Shown here: positions 29,218-37,988 of the stretch, piece after piece
How positions within the stretch are numbered: the first letter of the stretch is position 1
Layout: every line of letters starts with the position of its first letter
Origin: DASPKT01 sp035626475
Lineage (GTDB): Bacteria > Pseudomonadota > Alphaproteobacteria > Azospirillales > Azospirillaceae
Reading direction: 5' to 3'
Length of the DNA stretch: 64,000 nucleotides
Assembly: GCA_035626475.1 (NCBI GenBank)
Contig: DASPNP010000065.1
Location: 1 to 64,000 of the forward strand
Notes under the pieces: model-generated
What the model saw: the letters and a program-made list of their open reading frames with translations, nothing else
Database searches by the model: none
Told to the model about the DNA's origin: nothing
Position numbers and translations under genes: made by a program

Positions 29218-30321
29218 TCAGATGAAGATCCAGTCCTCGGGCGAGAAGCTGGCGATGCCCTCGCCGCCGGAAACGGTGGTGCCGACCAGCTTCAGGATGC
29301 GGGGCGTGCCGTCCGCCGCCGGGCCGAAATCCAGCGTGATGGTGTCGCGGCTGTCCCAGAACATGCCGGATCCGTTGTAGTCCCAGGCATCGTCCCCATA
29401 ATCCTCGCGGCTGTACTTGATGCTGCCGTCGCGGATCCGGGCCAGGAACTCGTTGAAGTTGTCGACCTTGTTGCCCTTGATGAACAGATTGACGAAGACG
29501 AGCTTGTCCGACGAGCCCTGCACGCCGCCGCCGCCCTCCACTTCCGAGTCCGCCCCGCCGAAGTCGTAAACGGTCGCCGAGCCCTTTCCGTAATAGTAGA
29601 GCGTGTCGGTCTGGAAGCCGGGGCCGTTGTCATGGACGGTGTCGTTGCGGCCCTGGAGATGGAACTGGGTCACGGCCGACGGGCCGCGGCCGTGCACCAT
29701 GACCCAGTCGCGGAACTGCTGCAGGGTGGCCTGCCCGTCCCAGCTGGTGCCGTCATTGGTCAGCTGGCCGTAATTGACTCCGTAGTTGAAGAAGACGTTG
29801 TCGCCGCTGCCGCCGTACAGCTTGTCGGTCTCCGTGCCGCCGGCATTGTCGCCCGCGAACAGCACATCGTTGCCGGCGCCGCCGTAAAGGACGTCACTGC
29901 CGGCCGCGCCATCCATCGTGTCGTGGCCGGCGCCGCCCTGGACCGTGTCGTTGCCGGTCCAGGCGAAAGCCCAGTCGTCGCCGTTGCCGCCGTCGACGCT
30001 GTCGGCGCCGTTGCCGCCGTCGAGGATGTCGTTGCCGTCCTCGCCGAAGATTCGGTCGTTGCCGTCGCCGCCCTGCGCGAAGTCGTGGCCGCTGCCGGAC
30101 CGCACCGAGTCATTGCCGCCGCCGCCCGAAATCCAGTCGTTGCCGCCGGATGCATTGATCGTGTCGTTGCCGGCATTGGTGCGGATGAGATCGTGACCGG
30201 ACGTCGTCGTCAGGCTGTCGTTGCCGGTGCCGGTATTCCTTTCAACTCCGGTCATTTTCGACCTGAAGTTTGTCAGGCTTCCATAGTGCCAGCCGTAAAG
30301 GTAGTCCCAGTTCGTGACCAT
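29218..30321 (-). CDS. RTX (hemolysin-type calcium-binding repeat) protein
   Basis: A 367-residue, acidic, probably secreted protein. Residues about 31-156 are some 14 consecutive nonapeptide repeats of the GGxGxDxxx type (for example GGGGNDSVR, GEDGNDILD, GGAGNDVLF), which bind calcium and fold as a parallel beta-roll after secretion. The remaining 200 residues are Gly/Asp-rich, ending in hydrophobic EDWIFI, compatible with a C-terminal type I secretion signal. There is no N-terminal signal peptide, as expected. No enzymatic domain is visible, and no type I secretion genes are nearby. Confidence 0.88.
   Translation of the reverse strand: MVTNWDYLYGWHYGSLTNFRSKMTGVERNTGTGNDSLTTTSGHDLIRTNAGNDTINASGGNDWISGGGGNDSVRSGSGHDFAQGGDGNDRIFGEDGNDILDGGNGADSVDGGNGDDWAFAWTGNDTVQGGAGHDTMDGAAGSDVLYGGAGNDVLFAGDNAGGTETDKLYGGSGDNVFFNYGVNYGQLTNDGTSWDGQATLQQFRDWVMVHGRGPSAVTQFHLQGRNDTVHDNGPGFQTDTLYYYGKGSATVYDFGGADSEVEGGGGVQGSSDKLVFVNLFIKGNKVDNFNEFLARIRDGSIKYSREDYGDDAWDYNGSGMFWDSRDTITLDFGPAADGTPRILKLVGTTVSGGEGIASFSPEDWIFI
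29850..30231 (-). repeat. Tandem 27-bp repeats encoding RTX nonapeptides
   Basis: About 14 in-frame, diverged 27-bp units inside the RTX gene. The plus strand shows the recurring TCGTTGCCG-like word at 27-bp spacing. Such arrays can expand or contract by recombination. Confidence 0.75.
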
Positions 30322-30530
30322 CGTCGCCTCCCAGCAGAGAAGTCACCCCGCTCATCTTGCGGCAACGCGATCGAATATTAGCGAGTTCCTATAAGGCGTA
30401 GGCCTATGGCTAAAGGGACATGGCCGATCGTCTGAGGCCATCCGACCCGCATCTCACGCCGAAATTGCGACTGGCCCGGCCGCGAGTCGCCTGTCTGTCA
30501 CGGGGCCCCCGGTCACGGTGCCCGGACATG

Positions 30531-30559
30531 GAAACGGCCGCCCGGTGAGGGGCGGCCGT
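30531..30559 (-). terminator. Intrinsic terminator after the bactofilin gene
   Basis: On the minus strand ACGGCCGCCCC pairs with GGGCGGCCGT and is followed by TTTCC, 25 nt downstream of the bactofilin stop. The rest of the 30322-30584 gap shows no gene. Confidence 0.65.
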
Positions 30560-30584
30560 GCCGTCATTTCCGTGCGGGCGCGGA

Positions 30585-31007
30585 TCAGCCCTGGGCCGGG
30601 CCCGAGGAGATGCTGCCGCTGATGGCGCCGCCGTCGGCGATGCTGATGCGGCCGTAGCGGATGGTGCCGTCGACCACGCCGGTCTCGCCGACCGACAGGG
30701 TGCCGGTGACCTCCAGCGTGCCGGTGGCGCGGCCGGAGACGCGCATGCTCTCCACCTTGCAGGTGCCCTCGAAATGGCCGCCCTCGGCGACTTCCAGCAC
30801 CTGGATGTCGCTCAGCTGGACGTCGATCAGCCGGCCGGCCACGTGCAGCGTGTGGCAGTGGGAAATCTTGGCGCCCTCGATCCGCGCCTCGGGCGAGATG
30901 GTGGTCACGCCGCCGGCGACGGGCGAGGCGCCCGACGCGGGAGCGGTGTCGCCGCCGCCGATGTTGGGCCGCGGGAAATGCCGCGGATCCAGAATGTCGT
31001 TCGCCAT
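30585..31007 (-). CDS. Bactofilin family cytoskeletal protein
   Basis: A 140-residue protein of the polymer-forming bactofilin (DUF583) family. After a disordered Pro/Gly-rich N-terminus (1-35), residues about 36-135 are a right-handed beta-helix of short repeats: TTISPEARIEGAKISHCHTL, VAGRLIDVQLSDIQVLEV, GHFEGTCKVESMRVSGRATG, LSVGETGVVDGTIRYGRI. Bactofilins polymerise without nucleotide at the cytoplasmic membrane and position stalk, cell-wall or polar proteins. No peptidoglycan hydrolase (the common partner) is adjacent, so the partner is unknown. It is transcribed divergently from argD. Confidence 0.88.
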   Translation of the reverse strand: MANDILDPRHFPRPNIGGGDTAPASGASPVAGGVTTISPEARIEGAKISHCHTLHVAGRLIDVQLSDIQVLEVAEGGHFEGTCKVESMRVSGRATGTLEVTGTLSVGETGVVDGTIRYGRISIADGGAISGSISSGPAQG

Positions 31008-31331
31008 CGGTCTTTCTCAGCCCCCGTTTCGGCCCAGCCCGGACCAGCCCCAACCCGTCCGCCCCGGCGTGCCGCCATCGGCGGGGTGCGCGGGACTGGC
31101 GGACCGACCGTTCGGAGGGTCCGCTCCTCCTTGGAACTTAAGCCGAATGGGCAGTTTCCGCAATGGTTTCGGGCGTGCGGGCGGCGTGGCGGGGCGGCTC
31201 CCGCGCGCACCCGCGCATGGGGGCCGTGCGGGTGGCGCGTTTGACAGGCCGCGCAGGCTCACTCGATAGTCCCTCGTTTTCCCCCGCGCCGGCCATTTCC
31301 CGGCGCCACAGCCAGAGCGAGGAGCGCGCCC
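31008..31331. other. Non-coding divergent region between bactofilin and argD
   Basis: About 320 nt between two divergent genes. I see no convincing open frame, tRNA or strong repeat in it. It presumably carries both promoters. The argD ribosome-binding site is GAGCGAGGAG about 10 nt before the GTG. Confidence 0.5.
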
Positions 31332-32504
31332 GTGATTCCCGTCGTCATGCCGACCTATGCCCGCATCGATGTCGTCTTCGAGCGGGGCGAGGGCAGCTAT
31401 CTGTACGACACGACGGGCCGACGATTCCTGGACTTCACCAGCGGCATCGCGGTGAACGCGCTGGGCCACGCCCACCCGTACCTGGTGCGCAGGCTGGGCG
31501 AGCAGGCGGCCAAGCTCTGGCACACCTCCAACCTGTTCCGCGTGGCGGGGCAGGAGAGCCTGGCCGAGCGGCTGGTCGAGCATAGCTTCGCCGACACCGT
31601 CTTCTTCACCAACTCCGGCGTCGAGGCGTGGGAGTGCGGGGTGAAGCTGGTGCGCAAGTACCAGTACGAGACCGGCCATCCGGAGCGCCACCGCATCATC
31701 TCGGTCGGCGGCGCCTTCCACGGCCGCACCATGACCGCCATCGCCGCGAGCGGCCAGGAGAAGATGGTGAAGGGCTTCGGCCCCCTGATCGACGCCTTCG
31801 ACCAGGTCGCCTTCGGCAACATGAACGAGCTGCGCGCCGCCATCGGCCCGAACACGGCGGCGGTCATGGTCGAGCCGATCCTGGGCGAGGGCGGCATCCG
31901 CGAGGCGGACGTCGACTATCTCCAGGAGCTGCGGCGCGTCTGCGACGAGTTCGGCCTGCTGCTCTTCCTGGACGAGATCCAGACCGGCGTGGGCCGCACC
32001 GGCAAGCTGTTCGCCCATGAGTGGGCGGGCATCACGCCCGACGTCATGTGCATCGCCAAGGGCATCGGCGGCGGCTTCCCGCTGGGCGCCTGCCTGGCGA
32101 CCGAGAAGGCGGCCGTCGGCATGACCGCCGGCACCCACGGCACCACCTTCGGCGGCAACCCGCTGGCCACCGCCGTCGGCAACGCCGTGCTGGACGTGAT
32201 CCTCGCCCCCGGCTTCCTGGAGGGCGTGCAGGAGACCGGCGCCAGCCTGAAGGCCGGGCTGGACGACCTCGTGGCGCGGCACCCGTCGGTGTTGGCGGAG
32301 GCGCGCGGGCGCGGGCTGATGCTCGGGCTGAAATGCGTGGTGCCGGTCGCCGACATGGTCACGCGGCTGCGCGACAATGGCATGCTGGTGGTCTCGGCGG
32401 CCGACAACGTCATCCGCATCCTGCCGCCGCTGACCATCGGCGGGACCGAGATCGCGGAAGCCCTCGCCATCCTCGACAAGACCTGCCGGGAGTTCGCGGC
32501 ATGA
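31332..32504 (+). CDS. argD: Acetylornithine/succinyldiaminopimelate aminotransferase
   Basis: A 390-residue class III PLP aminotransferase converting N-acetylglutamate semialdehyde to N-acetylornithine in arginine synthesis (and often acting in the lysine pathway). It shows FTSGIAVNALGHAHP, FFTNSGVEAWECGVKL, the cofactor region LFLDEIQTGVGRTG, and the PLP-binding Lys243 in CIAKGIGGGFPLGA. The GTG start at 31332 follows an AGGAG site. Its stop overlaps the argF start by 4 nt, indicating coupled translation. Confidence 0.96.
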   Translation: MIPVVMPTYARIDVVFERGEGSYLYDTTGRRFLDFTSGIAVNALGHAHPYLVRRLGEQAAKLWHTSNLFRVAGQESLAERLVEHSFADTVFFTNSGVEAWECGVKLVRKYQYETGHPERHRIISVGGAFHGRTMTAIAASGQEKMVKGFGPLIDAFDQVAFGNMNELRAAIGPNTAAVMVEPILGEGGIREADVDYLQELRRVCDEFGLLLFLDEIQTGVGRTGKLFAHEWAGITPDVMCIAKGIGGGFPLGACLATEKAAVGMTAGTHGTTFGGNPLATAVGNAVLDVILAPGFLEGVQETGASLKAGLDDLVARHPSVLAEARGRGLMLGLKCVVPVADMVTRLRDNGMLVVSAADNVIRILPPLTIGGTEIAEALAILDKTCREFAA

Positions 32505-33421
32505 GCCCCTCAACGCGAAACGGCGTTCGCCATTTCCTCGACATCCGCGACCACGACCAGGCGACGCTGCGCGAGATCCTCTCGCAGGCCGCCGGGATCA
32601 AGAAGGCCCCGCGCCGGGAGAAGCCGCTCGACGGCCGCACCCTGGCGCTGATCTTCGAGAAGCCCTCGACCCGCACCCGCGTGTCGTTCGAGGTCGGCAT
32701 GCGCCAGCTGGGCGGCGAGGTCATCTGCCTCACCGGCAAGGAGATCCAGCTGGGCCACGGCGAGAGCATCGGCGACACCGCCCGCGTGCTCTCGCGCTAT
32801 GTCGACGCCATCATGATCCGCACCGACGAGGAGGCGAAGCCCCGCGCCATGGCGGAGGCCGCGTCGATCCCTGTCATCAACGGGCTGACCGACCGCTCGC
32901 ACCCCTGCCAGATCATGGCCGACATCATGACCTTCGAGGAGAAGCGGGGCCCCATCCGCGGCCGCACCGTCTGCTGGACCGGCGACGCCAACAATGTCTG
33001 CGAGAGCTGGATCGAGGCGGCGGTGCGCTTCGAGTTCACGCTGCGCGTCGCCTGCCCGAAGCCGCTGCGCCCCTCGGCGGCCACGCTGGGCTGGGTGGCG
33101 GAGGAGGGCGGCAGCGTCTGGGTGGTGGAGGACCCGATGGAGGCGGCGCGCGGCGCCGACCTGATCGTCACCGACACCTGGGTCAGCATGCACCACAAGG
33201 ACGCCCGCAGCCGCCACGAGCTGCTGGCGCCCTACCAGGTCAATGAAAAGCTCATGGAACAGGCCGGCGCCGACGCCATATTCATGCACTGCCTCCCGGC
33301 CCACCGGGGCGAGGAGGTGACCTCCGCCGTCATGGACGGGCCGCAATCGGCCGTCTGGGACGAGGCGGAGAACCGCATGCACGCCCAGAAGGGCATACTG
33401 ACCTGGTGCCTGAACCGATGA
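32501..33421 (+). CDS. argF: Ornithine carbamoyltransferase
   Basis: A 306-residue cytoplasmic enzyme joining carbamoyl phosphate and ornithine to citrulline. The carbamoyl-phosphate motif STRTR is at 56-60, SHPCQIMADIMT marks the second substrate loop, and the ornithine-site HCLPAHRGEEV is near residue 264. The frame is open far upstream because argD is read in another frame; the ATG at 32501 within the argD stop (ATGA) is the evident start. It is followed by hslO through another ATGA overlap. Confidence 0.96.
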   Translation: MSPSTRNGVRHFLDIRDHDQATLREILSQAAGIKKAPRREKPLDGRTLALIFEKPSTRTRVSFEVGMRQLGGEVICLTGKEIQLGHGESIGDTARVLSRYVDAIMIRTDEEAKPRAMAEAASIPVINGLTDRSHPCQIMADIMTFEEKRGPIRGRTVCWTGDANNVCESWIEAAVRFEFTLRVACPKPLRPSAATLGWVAEEGGSVWVVEDPMEAARGADLIVTDTWVSMHHKDARSRHELLAPYQVNEKLMEQAGADAIFMHCLPAHRGEEVTSAVMDGPQSAVWDEAENRMHAQKGILTWCLNR

Positions 33422-34377
33422 AGCATGACCACGGTGCGGCGACGGGGGAGCCCGGCGCCGTCACGTCCGACGCCACCCTCGACGTCATCCAGCCCTTCCA
33501 GCTCGAGCTCTCCAACCTGCGCGGCCGCGTGGTGCGCGCGGGACCGACGCTGGACGAGATCCTGTGCCGGCACGCCTATCCCGAACCGGTGGCGCGCCTG
33601 CTGGCCCAGACCATCACGCTCGCCATCACCCTGGCGGCGGCGCTGAAGTACGAGGGCATCTTCACCCTGCAGACCAAGGGCGACGGACCGGTGAAGCTGA
33701 CCGTCGCCGACGTCACCAGCGTCGGCGACGTGCGCGGCTACGCCCAGTTCGACGAGGAGGCGCTGGCCGGCTGGACGCCCCCCGCCGACGGCAAGGGCTT
33801 GGTGCCCTCGCTGCTGGGCAAGGGCTATCTCGCCTTCACCGTCGACCAGGGCGAGCACACCCAGCGCTACCAGGGCATCGTCGAGCTGGACGGCGACGAC
33901 CTCGACGACTGCGTGCGGCACTATTTCCGCCAGTCCGAGCAGCTGCCGACCGGCATCGAGGTCGCGGTCGGCCGCGACGGTGCCGGCTGGATCGGTGGTG
34001 CCGTCATGCTGCAGACCCTGCCGGACGAGGATGCGGGCTCCGCCGGCGCCGTCCCCAGCAACATCGAGGATGATTGGCGCCGCGCCATGATCCTGATGGG
34101 CACGGTCACCGAGGCCGAGCTGCTGGACCGCGGCCTGCCGGTGAACGCGCTGCTGTTCCGCCTCTTCCACGAGGAGGGCGTGCGGGTCTACCGCTCGCAG
34201 GCGATCCGGCCCAGCTGCCGCTGCTCGCGCGAGCGGGTGGCGACCGTGCTGCGCTCCATCGACCGCGAGGAGCTGGACGATCTGCGCACCGAGACCGGGC
34301 ACGTCGCCGTCACCTGCGAGTTCTGCAACTCCACCTACGCGTTCGACGACAAGGATTTGGACCAGGTCTACGGCTGA
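33418..34377 (+). CDS. hslO: Redox-regulated holdase chaperone Hsp33
   Basis: A 319-residue cytoplasmic chaperone that protects unfolding proteins under oxidative stress. The C-terminal zinc switch is intact: Cys267-x-Cys269 (SCRCS) and Cys300-x-x-Cys303 (TCEFC). Oxidation releases zinc and activates the chaperone. The N-terminal substrate-binding part has VKLTVADVTSVGDVRGYAQF and YQGIVELDGDDL. The ATG at 33418 overlaps the argF stop (ATGA); a GTG 12 nt upstream is possible. The argD-argF-hslO order is common in alphaproteobacteria. Confidence 0.96.
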   Translation: MKHDHGAATGEPGAVTSDATLDVIQPFQLELSNLRGRVVRAGPTLDEILCRHAYPEPVARLLAQTITLAITLAAALKYEGIFTLQTKGDGPVKLTVADVTSVGDVRGYAQFDEEALAGWTPPADGKGLVPSLLGKGYLAFTVDQGEHTQRYQGIVELDGDDLDDCVRHYFRQSEQLPTGIEVAVGRDGAGWIGGAVMLQTLPDEDAGSAGAVPSNIEDDWRRAMILMGTVTEAELLDRGLPVNALLFRLFHEEGVRVYRSQAIRPSCRCSRERVATVLRSIDREELDDLRTETGHVAVTCEFCNSTYAFDDKDLDQVYG

Positions 34378-34386
34378 CGGGCATCA

Positions 34387-34448
34387 CATCCCTCGCCCAT
34401 TGCGGGAGAGGGAGGGGCCCGCCGCGCAGCGGTGGGAGGGTGAGGGGG
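34387..34448. repeat. Partial R4-type half element
   Basis: CATCCCTCGCCCATTGCGGG through GGTGGGAGGGTGAGGGG matches the left half of the variant element at 4288-4468. It abuts the full R4 copy at 34456, so this gap holds one and a half elements. Confidence 0.6.
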
Positions 34449-34455
34449 CATATTT

Positions 34456-34652
34456 ATCCTTCTCCTCTTGAGGGAGAAGGGTGGGACCCGCGGCGAAGCC
34501 GTGGGGGGATGAGGGGTCGACCGCCGCAGGCGGGCGTTCTCAACCGCTGTTTTAAGATCACCCGTAGAGAACGTCGGGCTGTTGCCCGCCGACCCCTCAT
34601 CCTCCCCAAGCAGGCTTGGGGCCCCATCCTTCTCCCTCAAGGGGAGAAGGAT
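34456..34652. repeat. Dispersed palindromic element, family R4 (copy B)
   Basis: Near-identical to copy A (15571-15766) but with the arms exchanged: its left arm is the complement of copy A's right arm and vice versa. The core between GTTCTC and GAGAAC (CTGTT...GATCACCCGT) reads in the same direction as in copy A. It fills the gap between hslO and the convergent exporter gene. Confidence 0.85.
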
Positions 34653-34664
34653 TAAACGACCTGC

Positions 34665-35585
34665 TCAAGCCGCCCGCTTCAGCCCCAGCACCCCCGTGCC
34701 CAGCGCGATCGCCAGCAGCACCAGGCCCAGCCCGATCCCGTGCGCGGCGGTGAAGCGCTCGCCCAGCAGCGCCACCGCCGCCAGCATGGCCGCCACCGGC
34801 AGCAGGCCGGTGAACAGGCCGGCGCGGCTGGCCGGCACATGCACGACCCCGCGCATCCACAGGAACACCGCCAGCGCGCCGTTGCCGAGGCTGGAGGCCG
34901 CGAACAGCGCCCAGAGCCAACCCGGCACGTCGCCCGGCCCCCACTCGCCCGCCGTCGCCCAGGCCAGCGGCAGCATGACCAGCGCCGAGCCGAGATTCGC
35001 CAGGAAGGTCACCTGCAGCGGCGACACCCGCCCGCCGAGCCGGCGCGCATAGACACCGTACAGCGCCTCCGACAGCACCGCCCCGAAGACCAGCGCATTG
35101 CCCAGCAGCGTGTCGGCCGCACCGCCTTCGGCATGCCCGCCCCCGGACGCTCCCGGCGCGAGATTGATGGCGGCGATGCCGGCCACCGCCAGCACCGTCC
35201 CCGCCACCCCGCCGCGCCCCAGCCGCTCGCCCAGGATCAGCGCCGCGGCCAATGCCGTCATGGCCGGGATGGTGCTGGTCAGGATGCCCGCCGTGATGGC
35301 GCTGGTGCCCTGCAGCCCGTACATCAGGAAGACGTTGAACAGCACCATGCCGAACAGCGCCAGCAGCCCCAGGCTGGTCCAGTCTCCCTTCGTCGCCGGC
35401 ACGCCCGAGGGCGCCCTCGCGAACCAGGCCGGCACCGCCAGCGGCGCCAGCACCAGCGCCACCAGCGCGAACCGCACCTCGGTCGCCACCAGCGGCGGCG
35501 CATAGGCCAGCATCGCCTTGGACACGGGCACCGACAGCCCGACCAGGATCATGGAGAGGGAAAGCTGGAGATAGGCCGCGCGCAT
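34665..35585 (-). CDS. EamA/DMT-superfamily membrane transporter
   Basis: A 306-residue protein with about ten hydrophobic segments arranged as two EamA repeats, typical of drug/metabolite exporters (RhaT/YdcZ-like). Seen: LSMILVGLSVPVSKAMLAYA at the N-terminus, the first-repeat end ILGERLGRGGVAGTVLAVAG and the second-repeat end ALLGERFTAAHGIGLGLVL. The substrate is unknown. The ATG at 35585 is used; one 18 nt upstream is equally open, and neither has a strong ribosome-binding site. Confidence 0.85.
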   Translation of the reverse strand: MRAAYLQLSLSMILVGLSVPVSKAMLAYAPPLVATEVRFALVALVLAPLAVPAWFARAPSGVPATKGDWTSLGLLALFGMVLFNVFLMYGLQGTSAITAGILTSTIPAMTALAAALILGERLGRGGVAGTVLAVAGIAAINLAPGASGGGHAEGGAADTLLGNALVFGAVLSEALYGVYARRLGGRVSPLQVTFLANLGSALVMLPLAWATAGEWGPGDVPGWLWALFAASSLGNGALAVFLWMRGVVHVPASRAGLFTGLLPVAAMLAAVALLGERFTAAHGIGLGLVLLAIALGTGVLGLKRAA

Positions 35586-35636
35586 GGGCGCAGGGCTTAG
35601 CACGGCGGTGGGGCGGGACGTAGCCCGGAAAAGCAG

Positions 35637-35668
35637 AAAGGCCCGGCAGTCGCCTGCCGGGCCTTCTA
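35637..35668 (-). terminator. Intrinsic terminator of tRNA-Ala(GGC)
   Basis: Stem AAGGCCCGGCAG / CTGCCGGGCCTT just downstream of the tRNA on the minus strand, followed by TCTGCTTTT. Confidence 0.75.
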
Positions 35669-35670
35669 TT

Positions 35671-35746
<76 letters not shown>

Positions 35747-35938
35747 TAACCCTGCGGCTTGCCGTCGTTACCGACGCTGCCGCCTATCTCGTTGCCGGCC
35801 TGGGTGACCGGCGGTGGCGCGGAATATGTCCAAGCCGGCCGTGGCGATCAAGCGAAAAATTCGAAGGGTGCCACTTTTTTCCGGAAACCCGGGACACCCC
35901 CCGGAAACTCAAGCAAAACCGCCACTTAGCCGCCGGGA

Positions 35939-36343
35939 TCAGCGGTCCTCGTCGCCCTCGACCTCGACCACGTCGCCGACATCGTCGCCGTCGTCCAGCT
36001 CCTCGGCATCCTCCAGCAGGACATCGTCCTCCTCGGCGGCGACCAGGTCGTCCTCGACCTCCTCGTCCTCGATGCCGACGTCGTCGACCTCCTCCTCGTC
36101 GGCCTCGACGGTCTCCTCGGCCTCCTCGGTGTCGATGCCCGTCTCCTCCTCGTCGGCGTCGACCGGCACCTTCTTCACCACCTCCTCGGCGGGGATCGGC
36201 CGGGCGCGGCGCGACTTCAGCAGCGCCTCCGGATCGAACACGGTGCTGCAGGACGGGCAGGTCGCCGGTTCCTTGCGCATGTCATAATAGCGCGTGCCGC
36301 AACTCGGGCAGATCCTCTTGGTGCCCCATTCCGGTTTCGCCAC
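35939..36343 (-). CDS. FYDLN-type zinc-ribbon protein with acidic tail (TIGR02300 family)
   Basis: A 134-residue cytoplasmic protein. The N-terminal half begins AKPEWGTKRICPSCGTRYYD and has two CxxC pairs (ICPSC and TCPSC), a small zinc ribbon. From about residue 60 onward it is dominated by Glu and Asp. This layout is a conserved alphaproteobacterial family of unknown function. The GTG at 36343 is chosen because GGAGG lies 6 nt upstream and the protein then begins at the conserved KPEWGTKR; the upstream extension is unlike the family. The acidic tail may mimic nucleic acid or contact basic proteins, but that is speculation. Confidence 0.85.
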   Translation of the reverse strand: MAKPEWGTKRICPSCGTRYYDMRKEPATCPSCSTVFDPEALLKSRRARPIPAEEVVKKVPVDADEEETGIDTEEAEETVEADEEEVDDVGIEDEEVEDDLVAAEEDDVLLEDAEELDDGDDVGDVVEVEGDEDR

Positions 36344-36536
36344 GACAAACCTCCGTCTTTCTCTATCCGGCAACGCGCCAGTGCAGGCGCGGCGTTTGCC
36401 ATGAAGCCGGGGCCCTGTCAAACACTGTTCATAGAAACGCCCGAATCGACGGGCGGGGGTGCCCCATCCGCGTTTGGCGGGCGGCGGCGCGCATGCTAAT
36501 CAGCAAACCCCGACCCGCATGCCCAGAGAGACCGTC

Positions 36537-37880
36537 ATGACCGCCGCGCCCGCCGCCCAGCCCCTCGTCTCCCGCCGCTGCGGGGCGCTGACCGGGACCG
36601 TCCGGGTGCCGGGCGACAAGTCGATCTCGCACCGCTCGCTGATGTTCGGCGCGCTGGCGCTGGGCGAGACCGAGATCCACGGGCTGCTGGAGGGCGAGGA
36701 CGTGCTGCACACGGCCGCGGCCCTGCGCGCCCTGGGGGCGGAGGCCGAGCGCGGCGCCGACGGCGTCTGGCGCGCCCGCGGCCTGGGCATCGGCGGCCTG
36801 CGGGAGCCGGCGCAGGTGCTGGACATGGGCAACAGCGGCACCGCCGCCCGCCTGATGATGGGGCTGGTGGCGACGCACCCCTTCACCACCTTCTTCACCG
36901 GCGACGCCTCGCTGTGCAAGCGGCCGATGGCCCGCGTGACCGGCCCGCTGGAGACGATGGGCGCCGCCTTCGTCACCCGCTCCAAGGGACGCCTGCCGCT
37001 GGCGGTGGTGGGCACCGAGAACCCGGTGCCGATCACCTACCGCCTGCCGGTGGCATCCGCCCAGGTGAAGTCGGCCATCCTGCTGGCGGGCTTGAACACC
37101 CCGGGCAAGACCACCGTGATCGAGGCGGAGCCCACCCGCGACCATACCGAGCGCATGCTGCGCCATTTCGGCGTGGAGGTCGTGACCGAGAAACTGGAGG
37201 ACGGCGCGCTGGCCGTGACCGTCACCGGCGGGGCGGAGATCACGGGCCGCCGCCTCACCGTGCCGGCGGATCCGTCCTCGGCCGCCTTCCCGGTGGTGGC
37301 GGCGCTGCTGCGCCCGGGCTCCGACCTGCTTCTGCCCGGCGTCGGCACCAATGTGCGCCGCACCGGCCTCTACGAGACGCTGGTGGAGATGGGCGCCGAC
37401 CTGTCCCTCGGGAATGCGCGGGAGGAGGCGGGCGAGCCCATCGCCGACCTCCGGGTGCGCGGCTCGGAACTCCGGGGCATCGAGGTGCCGCCGGAGCGCG
37501 CGCCCAGCATGATCGACGAGTACCCGGTCCTGGCCGTCGCGGCGGCCTGCGCCTCGGGCACCACGATCATGCGCGGCCTGGCCGAGCTGCGGGTCAAGGA
37601 GAGCGACCGCCTCGCCATGATCGCGGCGGGGCTGGAGGCCTGCGGCGTCAGCATCGAGATGGGCGAGGACTACCTCATCGTCCACGGCACCGGCCGCCCG
37701 CCGCGCGGCGGCGCCACCGTCGCCACCGCCATGGACCACCGCATCGCCATGAGCTTCCTGGTCATGGGCACCGCGTCCGACGAGCCGGTGCGCGTCGACG
37801 ACGGCAGCTTCATCGACACCAGCTTCCCCGGCTTCGTCGGGCTGATGAACGGGCTGGGCGCGGGGATCGGGGCGGGCTGA
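36537..37880 (+). CDS. aroA: 3-phosphoshikimate 1-carboxyvinyltransferase (EPSP synthase)
   Basis: A 447-residue cytoplasmic enzyme of the shikimate pathway joining phosphoenolpyruvate to shikimate-3-phosphate. Diagnostic features: VPGDKSISHRSLMFGALALG (PEP/S3P binding), LDMGNSGTAARLMMGLVA, RPMARVTGPLETMGA, and the C-terminal LRVKESDRLAMIAAGL. The loop reads NSGTA, with Gly at the position that is Ala in the glyphosate-tolerant CP4 enzyme; tolerance cannot be judged beyond that. The ATG at 36537 is preferred, with 36519 an alternative. It normally leads an aroA-cmk-rpsA cluster. Confidence 0.95.
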   Translation: MTAAPAAQPLVSRRCGALTGTVRVPGDKSISHRSLMFGALALGETEIHGLLEGEDVLHTAAALRALGAEAERGADGVWRARGLGIGGLREPAQVLDMGNSGTAARLMMGLVATHPFTTFFTGDASLCKRPMARVTGPLETMGAAFVTRSKGRLPLAVVGTENPVPITYRLPVASAQVKSAILLAGLNTPGKTTVIEAEPTRDHTERMLRHFGVEVVTEKLEDGALAVTVTGGAEITGRRLTVPADPSSAAFPVVAALLRPGSDLLLPGVGTNVRRTGLYETLVEMGADLSLGNAREEAGEPIADLRVRGSELRGIEVPPERAPSMIDEYPVLAVAAACASGTTIMRGLAELRVKESDRLAMIAAGLEACGVSIEMGEDYLIVHGTGRPPRGGATVATAMDHRIAMSFLVMGTASDEPVRVDDGSFIDTSFPGFVGLMNGLGAGIGAG

Positions 37881-37988
37881 TCGGGCGGCGTGATCCGGCT
37901 GGGTGCTTGACCGCGCGTTGAGGAATTCCCAACCTCTGTCATGATGCCGACTGGGATTTTCGTAGTCGGGTACTGGTCGGGGGTGGTC

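Noticed and set aside
29850..30231. Regular 27-bp spacing suggesting a CRISPR-like or tandem array
   Set aside because: The repeats are in frame and encode RTX nonapeptides; there are no unique spacers or cas genes.
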